This document shows positions 1 through 11,318 of a stretch of 64,000 bases of DNA, piece by piece. Under the pieces are notes generated by a model. The model worked only from the letters and a program-made list of their open reading frames with translations. It did not search any database and was not told the DNA's origin. Every line of letters starts with the position of its first letter. Position 1 is the first letter of the stretch. Source of the stretch: Sporothrix humicola (lineage: Eukaryota; Ascomycota; Sordariomycetes; Ophiostomatales; Ophiostomataceae); the NCBI GenBank assembly GCA_021396245.1, contig WNYE01000039.1:186001-250000 (forward strand), written 5' to 3'. A program made the translations under genes and the position numbers.

Positions 1-144
1 CAGGTGCTGGAGATAGTAGGGGTTGGCGAGACAGGCGACAAACTCGCACTCGATCTCGAAGCGCGTCTGCTGCACATCGGTCGAGGAGGCGCCGGTGCCA
101 TTTGTGGGCAGCGAGGGCGGGACGTTGTTGCCGTACGAGGCCAT
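1..144 (-). CDS. MED31: Mediator subunit 31 (Soh1), N-terminal part, cut by window edge
   Basis: The first 48 codons of a gene that runs off the left edge. Starting from the ATG at 144 the protein has about 26 Ser/Thr/Gly-rich residues and then the block RFEIECEFVACLANPYYLQHL. This matches the start of the Med31/Soh1 domain, where a conserved helix reads roughly R-x-E-x-E-x-E-F-V-x-x-L-A-N-P-x-Y-L. Med31 is a small subunit of the Mediator middle module; it helps relay activator signals to RNA polymerase II in the nucleus. The remaining part of the domain and any introns lie outside the window. Upstream on the same strand is the DUF7704-like gene, whose stop is 468 bp away. The family call rests on the motif only but the match is distinctive. 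Confidence 0.85.
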   Translation of the reverse strand, partial: MASYGNNVPPSLPTNGTGASSTDVQQTRFEIECEFVACLANPYYLQHL

Positions 145-612
145 TGTGGAGTTTGTCGAATACGATAGGATATGAGGGTTTCGAAGAGTGCGCAACGTCA
201 AGCTGGCGAGGTGTCGAACTGTTAAAGTTGAGAGGTCGCGAGGTGAGGAAGGGGAGAGGTGTTGTTCGCGTGGAAGGTCCCAAATTGGCCAATCACCGTC
301 ACGTGCATCTAAGCTTCACTGGCTTGGCGCCAACAGCCTCATAGCGCTGTACCACAGAGACGACGGTTGCATTGCATCATGTACAAGTCTGCTTGGCTTT
401 CAATCTTTTATTTACTTTGTCTCCTTTTTTATTTTCCTCCTGAATATTGATCCTTTTGAATACCCAATAACTCTATAAATTTACAGACTTCGTTGTGTTC
501 TTCAACGCCACTTCTTATCCAAAGCCTGCAGGTGCGCATCGCCCAGCATGTAGACTCCTTCCCAGCCTGTCAGCTTGTCTCCTCCTCTTTGTCCCTGCCT
601 CGCCCTCTGTCT
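145..612. other. Intergenic spacer: promoter side of MED31 and 3' side of the DUF7704-like gene
   Basis: No coding signal on either strand beyond chance open frames. It must carry the MED31 promoter and the 3' UTR of the upstream minus-strand gene. I see no clear TATA box and no repeat. Confidence 0.6.
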
Positions 613-1131
613 TCAGTTCCGTTTCTTGGTGACAGCACTCTTTCTGCTCCCAGAAAAGTCGATCCCGATGCCCAGCACAAACGATATCCGCGCCAGCAGC
701 GGCGGCGCCGTCGTCCAAAACACCGTCCAGTCCTCGACCGTCCACTGCGTCACGTCCGTCCACGTAGACCAGCCGCCCAGAGCTTGCGCGCAGCCCTGGG
801 CATAGGCGGCGTCGCTCAGCAGCATGCCCATGAAGAGCCAGCGCCAGAGGCGGAGATCATGAGGATACATTCTCAACACGACGGCCTCGACAAAGGCAAA
901 GTAGAGCCAGCCGCCGCCGAGCTGGGTGTAGACAAAGGCGGCGACGGAGCCCTGGTCGGACGGGTAGGGAACCGCATGGCGGGTCATTGTGTTGAGGTAG
1001 CTGGCCGGGTCGATAAAGACGAGAATGGCTCCCGTAAAAGCGAAAAAGGGTTCCAAGGTATTAATGATGAGGCGGTAGATCCACGGGACGGGATGAGATG
1101 CGCCCGCGGCGGAAACCTGCGATTTGGCCAT
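613..1131 (-). CDS. DUF7704-like four-helix integral membrane protein
   Basis: A 172-aa single-exon protein starting at the ATG at 1131 and ending at a TGA at 613-615. Hydrophobic segments lie at about residues 24-44, 72-88, 96-116 and 136-157, so four membrane helices are likely. The order 'PxxYRLIxxxxEPxxAxxGA ... DPxxYL' near the N-terminus, a GGGWLYFAFVEA stretch and a Trp-rich loop before helix 4 are typical of the small fungal membrane proteins grouped as DUF7704. The function of that family is not established. The C-terminus is basic (KSAVTKKRN) and probably cytosolic. There is no signal peptide and no intron. It stands alone, with MED31 downstream in the same direction. Confidence is high that it is a gene and moderate for the family name. 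Confidence 0.8.
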   Translation of the reverse strand: MAKSQVSAAGASHPVPWIYRLIINTLEPFFAFTGAILVFIDPASYLNTMTRHAVPYPSDQGSVAAFVYTQLGGGWLYFAFVEAVVLRMYPHDLRLWRWLFMGMLLSDAAYAQGCAQALGGWSTWTDVTQWTVEDWTVFWTTAPPLLARISFVLGIGIDFSGSRKSAVTKKRN

Positions 1132-2192
1132 GATTGCTGTATTTTCTGGTGATGATATATTGTGTGGTTGTGTTTGATGATGAGGTTGAAGAGTGAGAAA
1201 TGCAGTCGAGTCTGCGGCTTACATGGGGTATTCCTTCTTTTAAAGAGGGGAAACAGAAGAGGATCCAGCTTGAAACAGACATGCGCATCTGACATCCCAC
1301 TAGTATTATCGAATACGATTCCAAAGATGCGAACCAGACTATCCGCCGGTGCAACTTGCAAGGCACAAGTTACGCCCGGCTTATCACGTGGAGTACATAC
1401 ATCTCCAAAAACGACCAAACTGACGTATTACGACATTGGACATTCGGGCGACTGTTTCTTAGAACAAAGTCGGCACGGAGATTTCATCTGCGCCGCTGAG
1501 CTACGCATAAAGAGCACAAGTCCCTGCACAAGTGCTGTGCTGCTGGCTGTGCTCTGCCTGGCTCGAACAGAAGCCAAAAAGGTTGTCGATCGTTTTGCCG
1601 CGTTTTGTGGACCAGCTGTTTCCGAGCATGTTGGCTTGACCTGCATGTGCAGGCTGCGGCCGGGGATCAGCAAGGCCAGGGCAGGGCCGTTGCAGGAGTA
1701 TGTAGACTTTTTGAGAGTGAGGAGAGGGGGCTCGACAGGCCAAGAACAAGGGAGCTTCGCGTCCCCAATTCTCCATTATTTTTTGAATCTTGGCGATGGT
1801 TCTCACGAAGGGACGGCGCAATAAGCAGGAGGAAGAATGAACAATCAGAGAGAAAGTGTAAATCAAAAGATGGGAATAATCATTACTACTATTAACCATT
1901 TTCCTAACATGGCAAACATTATCGCAGAAAATCAGAAGCAAAAATTGCAGGGGACAGCTCTCGTCGCTCGTCGCTCCCCCGGATATTTGCAGGCGATCCC
2001 AATAAGCTAACAAAAAAAGAGTATCCAAACATTAATTCAAAAAAGCGTCCAAACTACCCCAGAACCGCGACCCCTCTTTTAAGGTTGAAACGGCCCTACC
2101 CCTTCATTCCAAGCTTGTTCCGTGGAACTCATTAGACGTCCGTCAATCGTGGGTTTTTTTTAGAGAGAAAAGTCGTTCACACCAAAGTCGCT
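1132..2192. other. Intergenic spacer between the DUF7704-like gene and the CFEM gene
   Basis: About 1.06 kb between two minus-strand genes, holding the promoter of the DUF7704-like gene and the 3' UTR of the CFEM gene. A 220-codon open frame on the plus strand (1162-1824) has no recognisable domain or composition and I treat it as chance. Confidence 0.6.
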
Positions 2193-2800
2193 TTACAGAG
2201 CAGCAACCAGGCCGACGAAAGCGGCCAGGACACCAGCGCCCAGCGTCGCGGCACCGGCCGTCGACTGCGAGGTCGTGCCCGTGCCGCTGCCGCCGCCGTT
2301 GGTGGCTGTCTTGGTGCCGGTCGTGACGGTGACGTTGCTGCTGCGGGAGGCGGTCTTGGTGGTAGCAAACGAGCCGGAGGCGGAGGTGGACGTGGTGGTG
2401 ACGGTGGTGCCCGAGCCGGAAGCGGTAGATGTGGCAGAGCCGGTGGCCGAGGCAGAAGCCGAGGCGGGCGAGCCGGCGGTCTTGCTCCAGGCGGAGCACA
2501 GGGCGTAGCCGGCGCTCTGGGCCTGGATGAGCTCGGCGGCGGAGTGGCAGTTGCTGATGAGGCAGGGGGCAACGAGGGAGGCGATGGCAGTCTCGGTGGG
2601 GCCGCACTGGCAGGCGACGTCGTCGGCGCCGCAGCCGGCGGCAGAGATGGCAGAGATCAAGCAAGAGGACTGTCGTGTCGTTAGCAGGCATCAAATCTAT
2701 GAAAGCATTGTGGAATACTTACAGCACACTCGGGCTCGCCGGAGAGGTTCTGGGCAATGGCCGAGCCGGCCAGAGCAAGGGCAACGAAAGCAGACTTCAT
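2193..2800 (-). CDS. CFEM-domain GPI-anchored cell-surface protein (2 exons)
   Basis: Exon 1 is 2800-2723 and exon 2 is 2669-2193; the 53-nt intron has a GTAAGT donor and a GACAG acceptor in phase 0. The 184-aa product begins with a signal peptide (about residues 1-17, MKSAFVALALAGSAIA). A CFEM domain follows, with eight cysteines at 25, 29, 39, 46, 48, 62, 67 and 84. The CxC pair is preceded by Asp42/Asp43, the place where characterised CFEM haem-binding proteins carry the axial Asp. Residues 86-165 are a Ser/Thr/Ala/Gly-rich stalk expected to be O-glycosylated. The end is a hydrophobic tail (GVLAAFVGLVAAL), consistent with GPI attachment. CFEM proteins act at the plasma membrane or wall, some in haem/iron capture and some as secreted effectors; which applies here cannot be read from the sequence. 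The gene is bordered upstream by 3.6 kb of empty DNA. Confidence 0.93.
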
Positions 2801-5800
2801 TGTGAATGTGTGGGTGAGAAGAAGAGGAGTGGTGAGGTTGAAGTTGAGGAATGTAGGTTTGAGTATTAAAGATGTGTAGATTGTATGTAGATGAAGAATA
2901 TGAAGGAGGGTAAGGGAAGGAAGAAACAAAAGTGGCAGCAGTGCACAATATAAACGAACGAGCGAGTCAGTCAGGAGAGACAAGAGGATCCAAGCAAGGA
3001 AAGAGCAACCAAACAGACCATCCCAAGAAAAGAAACTACGGCACTATGACAGGAAAACGAAAGAAGGAGCAGCCGGCCGCGAGACAAACTGAGAAGGAGG
3101 AGACCACGACCTTGACAAGGGCAGGAAGGAAGCACCGAAGCCAGTAGTGGAAATAAGCAGATGGGTCAATCCTTCTTCTCAGTGGAAAAGAAAGGAAAAG
3201 AGGGGGAACGAACCCAACAAACAGGAAAGAGCGACAGACAGATCATTTTCACGGACTGTAACGGTGCAATTGGAGCCGCCGTTCGGTCTTTCCTCTTTTT
3301 CTCTTTCCTCTTTTCTTCCCTCCTTCCCTGTCATCAATAAAAACCCCGGAAAGAGGAGACAAGAATCGGCGGAAACCAGGGAAATTGGCAGCACTTTCCG
3401 GGACGTTTTTGGTGCCTGTTTGGTGGTGTCCTAGTGGTGTGTGCTGCAACTGACTAGCCAGGGGGTGTTTTTGCTTTTGTTCTTTCCTTGTCTCTCCTCT
3501 TTTCTCCCTACCCATGGAGCCACGATCCCACGCGTTTTTATGAGCCTTTTGATTGAGCTCCTCACTTTCACTTGACTTTCGCGGGTACTCTCCTGATTCG
3601 GGGAAGCTCGCTTTTTTGGTTTGTTTCGTTTATCCTCCTTTATCCTCCGGTGTTTCTGCGATTTACAAGCACAACTCGACGTTTTCACGATTTTGTTTCT
3701 TCAGCTTCAGAATGCATCCTCTCGTTCCCCGGGCAAAGACGAAGGAATTGAACGCGCGTAAAAAGCTGCAAGCTTGCTTTTGCTTCCCTTTTTCTCGTTC
3801 CCCTCAATCCCAGAATCCCTCCCTTTGTTGCTTTTTTCGTCCGTCTATCCTGTCATAGGGTTGCAGCGGGTGGCGGCCATAGCGTGTGGTTGTTGGCTGA
3901 CTCTCTTTTCCCTCTCTTTTCCTCTCCTGTTGTTTGGTTTGGTTCTGGTTTCCTTGCCTTGGTCTTCGGTTGCTTGGGTTGTTGCTTGGGAGTTGGGGTC
4001 GGGCTGAGAAGCTTGCAGCAAGGTGGTGTGGTGGCCTGGCCCGCCCTGCGGCCCTGACTTCCTGCGGTCCAGTTGGGCCAGTTGGTTGTGGCACGTCCTT
4101 TGTTCCTGTCGTTGAGTTCCTGGATCGGTCGTCTCGTCGTGATGGTGGTGGGCAGCAAAAACGTCCGTTGCTGGGTCCACAGGGATACGTTGGAGTGCGT
4201 CTCCTCCAAAAGAGGGCTGCATAAGACTGATGGAAAAGGGCGCTAAACCAGCTCATGCATAGCCTGCATAACGCTGCACCAACCACATCTTGCTTTTTTC
4301 CGCTTCTTTTGAAGCACCTTGGGACAGGCAGGAGTGACACTGACGCAATGTCATTCGTTGAAGCTGGTCAGGAATAGCTTCCTAAGCTGGTGAGAGGAGG
4401 AAGAGAGTGGGGTTTCGAGGAGACGAAAAGATGAGACAGATGAGCTATCTGAGAGATCTTTTTTCTCTCATTCTCAAGGAGTCTGCGTTTTGCTACCCTC
4501 TTGTTTTCTGACAGCAGAGAGGGCCGGCGGGCCTGGCATCGTTGTCAGCCGCCTTCGCTCAGCGACTCAGCAATATGGAATACAAGTGTACAACGTGCAT
4601 GAAGTCGAGGCAGACGACTAGGACAGAGCACAAGACAGGTCTAAAATAAACACGCAACGTGGAAGCACAAAAGAGGCTTGGACGAGGACAAGACAAGTGC
4701 TTGTGTATTGTCAGCCTTTCTAGTTGTGCATCTCACATACAAGCCGGAGCATTTTGACAGACAAGAGATAGGGCTAGGCTCAACAAGGGCGACATGAACT
4801 ATGGAATAGAAAAACGAAGTTGCAAAAATAGCAAATTCAATAGTATCGTGGCTCAAATGGCAAAATAGCAAAGTAGCAGAATGCCAGTGGAAAAGCCAAG
4901 CCTGGGCCACGCCGTCTGTGGGTATCTTATCTTTTTGCGTTGGCTTTTTCGACGCGTCTAGATCTATTGGTGGCGCTCACTTGTTTCTTCCATATTTAAT
5001 TCAGTCTCGTACAATGTGGAAGTGAGATATTTGACATATTTGAACGTTGTAGAAAAACAGAGTTTCATGTTGATGGCCGGGACGGGTGATAAAAAGCTTG
5101 ACTTATGGAACATAGGTCTATGAAAGACGAGAATTTATGAAATCAAACTTGACAGCCATTTTATTTAATATTATTTTCAACACAAGAAATCAAACACAAA
5201 AATATACCTAGTATTTCAAAATAAAAGACAAAAGCAAAAGAAATACGATAAATTTTATGCGAAGCGCTCCGATAATGAATGTGCAAAATAAACGAGTTAC
5301 GATCATAAAAATAGCTTCCAGTTTCCATCTCTTTCTCGATGCGGTTGTTCTTCAACCAGCATCTCTTTACCCGCACCTAATTTTTGTCTTCTCCTTCCAC
5401 CAACCGATGTTCCTCCCCATGTCGACCGTCTAGGCCAGATCATAATATATTCCGCCTTGTCATCCGTGAAAAATATTTCGTGGTCGGATCTAAAGCACCG
5501 CGTGATGCTTGGTGGACGATGCCTGCAAAGCTGCAGTGGGCTGGCGAATATAGCGAGAAAAGGACGAAAATAATAATAGTAAAACAAAGGCCTCGCGATG
5601 CAGCTTATGAATGGAAGGGGGAAAAGCAAAATAAGAATAAAAAACGAAAATCAAGAACCGAATGTCGTCGGTCATCCGTCAAGCTGTTGTATCCCTCCAA
5701 AGGAAACAAAACAGACAAGGGGGGTATCTTCGATGATGGAAACAAAAAAACGATTTGGGAAAAGCGTATGCGGCAAAGAAGAAAAAAAGACAATCCTCAG

Positions 5801-6381
5801 CTCTCCGCCATTTTTTTCTGTTGTGTGTTGTGCGATTCGCTTATTTTTGTTCAGCCTTGCAAGGATGCGGCTGAGCCTGCACGTCGATGGGGCCATTCGC
5901 AACAAGCCAACCTAGTCGATGCGACTCAAAAATAGAAGCGCCATTTTGCCGATCTTCCCGATCTCTTTCTGACTCTCTTCTTAAGGATGCCAGGATGACG
6001 TGAAAAGAAGAAAGAAAAACAAAAAAGGGCAAGGCCAGTACGAATGGCCATGGGGGAAGAGGGGTAGTGAGCGACCTGAACGTTGCAATGGCTGCGTGAT
6101 GACGCGTTTTCTCATCCTCCTCTTTCTTCCTCCTTTTTTTGTTGCACTTGCTTCAACTATCCTCCTCTTTACATATCACACAACGCCTGCACTGCCCTGT
6201 GTTGCTGTATCATCCACGGCCTGTCGTTTTTTTCGAGAAGAAAATCATCCCATCCAATCCACTGTGCGTTAACCATGTACCGGGACGCCATAGGAATAAA
6301 AAATGCAAATTCGCCAGCTACTTGGGGAGGAAGGGGAAGAATGCGCAGAGCATGGCGCATGGGGATTGATCTTGCTCTTTC
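2801..6381. other. 3.6-kb noncoding region upstream of the CFEM gene
   Basis: No ORF with recognisable domains on either strand. The proximal part (about 2800-3000) is the CFEM 5' UTR and promoter. 3260-4000 contains long pyrimidine-rich runs on the plus strand. About 4980-5330 is clearly AT-richer. 6001-6381 should be the 3' flank of the zinc-finger gene. The longest open frame (5384-5935, plus) has no familiar composition and is probably chance. Long noncoding or regulatory RNA cannot be excluded. Confidence 0.55.
2948..2954 (-). promoter_or_regulatory. Probable TATA box of the CFEM gene
   Basis: TTTATAT on the minus strand, about 150 bp before the ATG. The stretch between it and the ATG is pyrimidine- and A-rich on the coding strand, as fungal 5' UTRs commonly are. 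Inference only; no transcript data. Confidence 0.4.
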
Positions 6382-9300
6382 TCAAACAGTGACGCCTTCT
6401 AGGTGTGCAAGAACACGCGTGTTGTCGGCCAAAAACGTACGCCGGAAGTCGATGATGGCCTCTGCGATCTTGTCGAAGTCACGCTCTTGGTTGTCACGGC
6501 ATCTCTTCAAGAGATCCTTCAGGCCGTCCACAAACCGCGCTTTTTGGTCGCCAGTGTAGTCGTCGGACCGCCCGAGTTCAACAAGAATTTGATCATCTAA
6601 AGTCATGTCGAAACGCGCAGAGCAAACGGGAGAGCAGAGCGGAGAAAGAGTGAGAAAAGGAGGGACGAAAAGAAGAAGATCATGGGAGGAACAAAAAAAT
6701 GGTGGGAGATTGAAATATAAACTTACCCTTGGGGACAATCGACGCATAGTGTTGGAACCTGCATGTCGGGTCCGAGCAGCCATCGGCAAAAAGCTCGTTG
6801 GGGCAAAGCTCGATATCGTCCTGGATCTTACCACTGTATGTTAACGACCGGAAGCCGCCTGGAACAAGCGCTTTGAACTGCGGGTGGAAGCGGTACGACT
6901 CGAAGTACTGCAGCGGGCTCTCGTAGGGCACAAATTCGCCCGGCAAAGCGGTGTTTGCGCTTGCCGCGACCGGTTTGGCAGTCGCCCTTGCCGGCTTGAC
7001 CACCGCGGTGGAGTGCTGCTGCTTCTGTGGTACCTGAGGTTCGTTGTGGAACAGCTCTTCCACGGCGTCTCTATCGACGATGCCCATATCTCCACCAGGA
7101 ACAACCGGGGTACTGTCTTGTTCTTGCCCTTCCTCGTCTGGGTTGTCCGCCTCATCTGATTCGTTGTCCAGCATCTCGATATCGCCACCTTCGTCGTCAC
7201 TAACATCTTGCGAATCAGACATAGAGGCCGAGTCCGAGTCAGAGTCAGACTCGCTGTCAGACTGCTGGTCGCCCGTTTCCTCAAGAGCAGACTGTGCTTC
7301 GCTTGCTTTAGCATCAGTGGATATAACCTGGGATGGAGCTTCCATAGCCTCCTTTGTACCAACTTCCTCCTCTTGCTGTACCAGGCTGGACAACGGCTGC
7401 GAAGCAACGTTGCTATCCCTGTCACTCTCCATGAGATCGATGACAATGCCTTGACTATCATCGACCGGCTGTGACTGAGAGGGCTGAGTGCTGGCATCAC
7501 GTTCAGGTGACGCCTCCTCCTGCCCGCTGCTCAAATCTTCAATGTCTTCCGTTAGTCGCCGCTTCTCGGCAACGCCCTCGTCGATCTCGGCCTGAAGAGC
7601 TGCTACCCGTTCCTGAAGGAGGCGGAGCTTAAACATCTTCTCTTGAAGGCTGGCTTCAACACGCGGCAATTGTAGGCTCGCAACGCGCATCCGCTTCTCA
7701 CGGTGGCTTTCTTGGGATCCAGACGGTGAGGGACCACCAGTTCGTTTCGGCAAGCGGATGGAGGATTCTTCGGCTGGTGCGGAAGGACCATTTTCCGCAT
7801 CGCTCCCGGACAGGAAACCCGTGGATGTTATCCGCCGCATGGGTTGGAGGGTGGGCCGCTCGACCTGGAAAGGGCTGCCGCTATTGTTGCTGGGAACGGG
7901 CGGTGTTCTATCACCTCCTGTTTGGGGTGTTGCAGATCCCGGCGAAGAATTTTGTGCCCTTCTTGCTTCAGCCTCGGCGATTTTGCGCTTCATCTCTTCG
8001 ATCTGACGCATCTTCTTTGTATACTCGTCGTCTCTGGCTCGCGCCAGCATACTCGCTGGTGCAGTGGGCGGTGCGGGCATGACAGGAGGGGCGTGTCCTC
8101 TGTCACCCCTGGGAGACGAGTAGAGACCATCCTGGTAACTGTTGCCATTCCGGTTGTTGCTCCCGTAGCCACCGTAAGGCTGTTCACGGTACAAAGGGGC
8201 ACCGCCATCACGCCGGTCGTTGTATTGTGTGGGGCCCAGGTAAGACTCGTCCGCTTGAGAATCAATCTCCATAGCCACGTCTTCATCCGAATCATCGCTG
8301 ATATCAACAACCATGGAAGGATCAGGTTGCAGTGGCGGAGGCGGCCGCTTTGGCAGGCTGTTAGCCGCCGAAGCAGAGAACTCGCCAAAGTCGGATGCCA
8401 CGGGACGTTGACGAGAGCCCCCAGCGGGTGCAGAAGGTACTGCAGCGGAAATGGCAGCAGTCTTGTCTGCAATCTGACCGGCAATCGCAGCTGCAACCGC
8501 GCCTTGCTGTCCGGGGACAGTCTGGCTGAGGGCGGTAGCCTCTGTAGCCGCCTTGGCTGCGGCTGCGGCACGTTGCTCTTGTGCTTGCCTAAGAGCCTCG
8601 AGCTTCTGCTGCAGCATGAGGCCCCTTTCCGACTTAGGTTTATCGGGCTTGGAAGTTGCAACGGGAGCTGGAGGCTTGGGAACGGGTGATGGCGTTGGTT
8701 TGGATGCCTTGAGAGCGAGAAGACGCGCTATACGGTCCTTGCGTTCTTCCTTTGGTGCATCTTTGTCACCATTTGTCTCGGGTTGGGACGCGGCCGGCTC
8801 GACGGATTGAGACGGCGAGGCTGATCTTGGAGAGGCAGGAAGACCCGAAGTCGGGACAGCCTTCAAGCCCAGCTCAGAAAACAAGCTCTGGATCAACTTT
8901 TCATCGAAGCCTTCATCAATGTATGTCTGGTAGTTGACACCATATGGGATCAGCCGGAGGATGGCTCTTTGGGCCTCCTTCTTGGCCTCGTCCACTGTAG
9001 AGAATGGTAGGCTGTTGGCAAGAGCATCTTCGGTTGCACCGACGGAAGACGGCTGGTTTCCATTTGCAGTGGCTCCATTCGGCGGAACCTTATCATCAGT
9101 GAGACTTGATGACAGGAGTGCAGCCGCGGCAGAAGCAGCAGCCGAGTCTGAACTGTCTTTCTGCAAATCCTCCTGTGTGTCACCTGGATTGTCACTTTCC
9201 TCAATCTCGCCAAGAGAGAGCTGTGGTGAATATGAAGCCGGACGCTCCTGGGCCGCAGCTTCGACAGACTTGGGTTCAGATTCAGAGTAGCCCATGTCCT

Positions 9301-10180
9301 CATCGTCGGCGTCCGCATCTTCAGAAACGGAGACACCGTTGCCGCTAGACTTGACCTCGCCTGGCTCATTGTCGTCATCCTCGTCGTAGAATGCATCCTC
9401 TTGGGTATCGACAACACTAGCATCACGGCTCACCGGACCAGCGGCGGCCGGATCAAGAAGCATCTGCGCCGGGTTCTCCTCGGATGCCACTTGAGATGGG
9501 GCAGAGTTGGATGCCTGAGCATCCTGATTGCTCGTCGATCCAGAGGCTTCCTCAGGTTCGTAGAGATCATCCATGTCTTCGCTGAGTTCGCCTTCCTCTG
9601 GCTCACTCTCTCTTGTACCCACAGTGGCTTCCGGATTGTAGGCAGTGTTCGCTTTCGACGAGGGTGGCGGTGCAGTGTACGTCGCTGGCGGGTAAGTCTG
9701 CTGCGGTGGTTGCTGCTGGACCGGCGGTGGCTGTGGGGGATGTCGAGGCGGGGGTTGTTGGTGATAACTGTATTGTTGTGAATGTGCTGGCTGGCCGTAT
9801 GGTTGATGCGATGACGGTTGGGATGGAGGTGCCGCAGAGCTGGCTGTACCAAATGCCTCGCTCCAGCTCAGCTCGCCACCCACTGCATTTGGGCTCCGCT
9901 GGCCTGGTGAATCAACCGAGATGCCCAGACCGGACACTTGTGAGTTCTGGTCAAACGCAGCTTGCGATGCCTGCACAGCTCCATAGTATCCGGCTGGAGG
10001 CTGATGTTGGGCTGCGGGTGCTTGATAAGGGTCGCCGCCGTACACAGGAGGAGTGCCGCTCGGCGGCTGGTATTCGTACTGTTGTGAGTACTGTTGGTGG
10101 TAGTAGGGTGGTTGAGGTTGTTCTTGGGGAGGGGTTGGCGGTGGTGGCCACTGGCCATGGCCATATGGATAGCCCGCCAT
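6382..10180 (-). CDS. Red1/ZFC3H1-type zinc-finger protein (2 exons)
   Basis: Exon 1 is 10180-6727 and exon 2 is 6596-6382; the 130-nt intron has donor GTAAGT and acceptor TTTAG, and joins K-D-D-Q in frame. The protein has 1222 aa. The first ~200 residues are Pro/Gln/Tyr-rich (MAGYPYGHG...). Acidic and Ser-rich disordered stretches, KR-rich patches and a probable coiled coil follow. The C-terminal part carries the block Y-E-S-P-L-x-x-F-x-S-Y-R-x-H-P-x-F, then R-S-L-T-Y-S-x-K-I, then a CX8CX4CX3H finger at C1126, C1135, C1140 and H1144. This is the 'putative zinc-finger domain' signature (Pfam zf-C3H1) of fission-yeast Red1 and animal ZFC3H1. Those proteins link nuclear RNA surveillance to the exosome through Mtl1/MTR4-type helicases. 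A nuclear RNA-elimination role is therefore a family-based inference. The start was chosen at the first ATG; it is divergent from the myosin gene. Confidence 0.88.
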
Positions 10181-11318
10181 TGTGTTTTGGGGTTTCGCGC
10201 GAGGGTTGATCAAGAAGCTGTCTTGTTGCGCGTCTGCATCGATCGTCTACGATGTGTTGCGGCACGTTTTGATGAAAGCATCTGGGGGACGTTGTTGGTC
10301 TGCGTCAACACTGGGCAAGGACGATGGGGGTTGTTGGGTTCAGGGGCAACGGCCGTTGCTTCCTTCCTGATGTTGCTGGCAGCCTGACAAAGGCAAGAGC
10401 CAAAATGCTCCAAGCTGTTCCTTCCAAACAAAGACCGACCAGATGCAGTCTGCGATGCAGGAAAAGGTGGAGCAAACGGCGCGCAAGGAAGGAAAAAATG
10501 CGCGTGCAGTCTCAAACACTGCAAAATTGCGAGTTAGAGCGCGTTGTGCTTTGCGCTGCGCAAAATGTCTGTCTGAGATTATCGTGATTTGAGAGGTTGT
10601 GCCTGTCCAGCCATCTTCGCGCCCAAGCACCAAGCACCACAAAAAGATCAGCAGAACGCGGCTTGGGGAAGCAAAGTCGCACTGTCGGGGCGGATTATCT
10701 AAGAACCGAGTCTGGTCGCGCTTGCCCCGTTAGGCTCACCCCACCCGGCACCTGGCTGCACCCCTTGCCTAATTGGGCTTTGTTTTGTTGTTGTCGTGGC
10801 AACCGGTGTGGGACAAGCGCCCTGTCTTTACTGGGGGCATCAAGCCCACAGCACAGGGCAAGCAAGGAAAGCGCGGGCCAAACAGTTCAGGACCGGGAGG
10901 AACGCCAAACACGAGCAAGCGTTCATGCCATTGAGAGCCTCGACTACGACACTTTTGAGAGGTTCTTTCTTCTGGATTCTTTAATTCTTCAATTCTCCAA
11001 TTCCTCACATTTCCTAGATACATTCGTTTATTGCAACGGCGCGACGTTCAACGGTCACTGCATGGTAGACCGTCACTCGCGTTTCTGTTGATTTTGCGTT
11101 TCTCTTTTCTTTTCCCTTTCTCCCGATTTGCCTGCATTTTTAGCAGCATCTTGCGTCACGATCACATCACGACGACCTATTCTCGACGAGCCGACGAGCC
11201 GCTCTCCGACGACTTCCTCCAACGTTCTGCTGGCGGATGTTGCCCTCTGAGGAACCCTGACCCGTCTCTCGACTGTCGACACTCAGCCGAACTCCCCACC
11301 ACAACAAAATAACCCACG
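10181..11318. other. Divergent promoter region between the zinc-finger gene and MYO2
   Basis: About 1.1 kb separating two genes transcribed away from each other, so both promoters and 5' UTRs must lie here. No gene, repeat or obvious TATA box was seen. The last 100 bp before the myosin ATG are C/A-rich, as in a fungal 5' leader. Confidence 0.6.

Noticed and set aside
1162..1824. 220-codon plus frame upstream of the DUF7704-like gene
   Set aside because: Lies antisense to the promoter of that gene, with no domain and no usual codon bias.
5384..5935. 183-codon plus frame in the CFEM upstream region
   Set aside because: Lys/Arg/Asn-rich low-information translation from A-rich DNA; overlaps similar frames on both strands.
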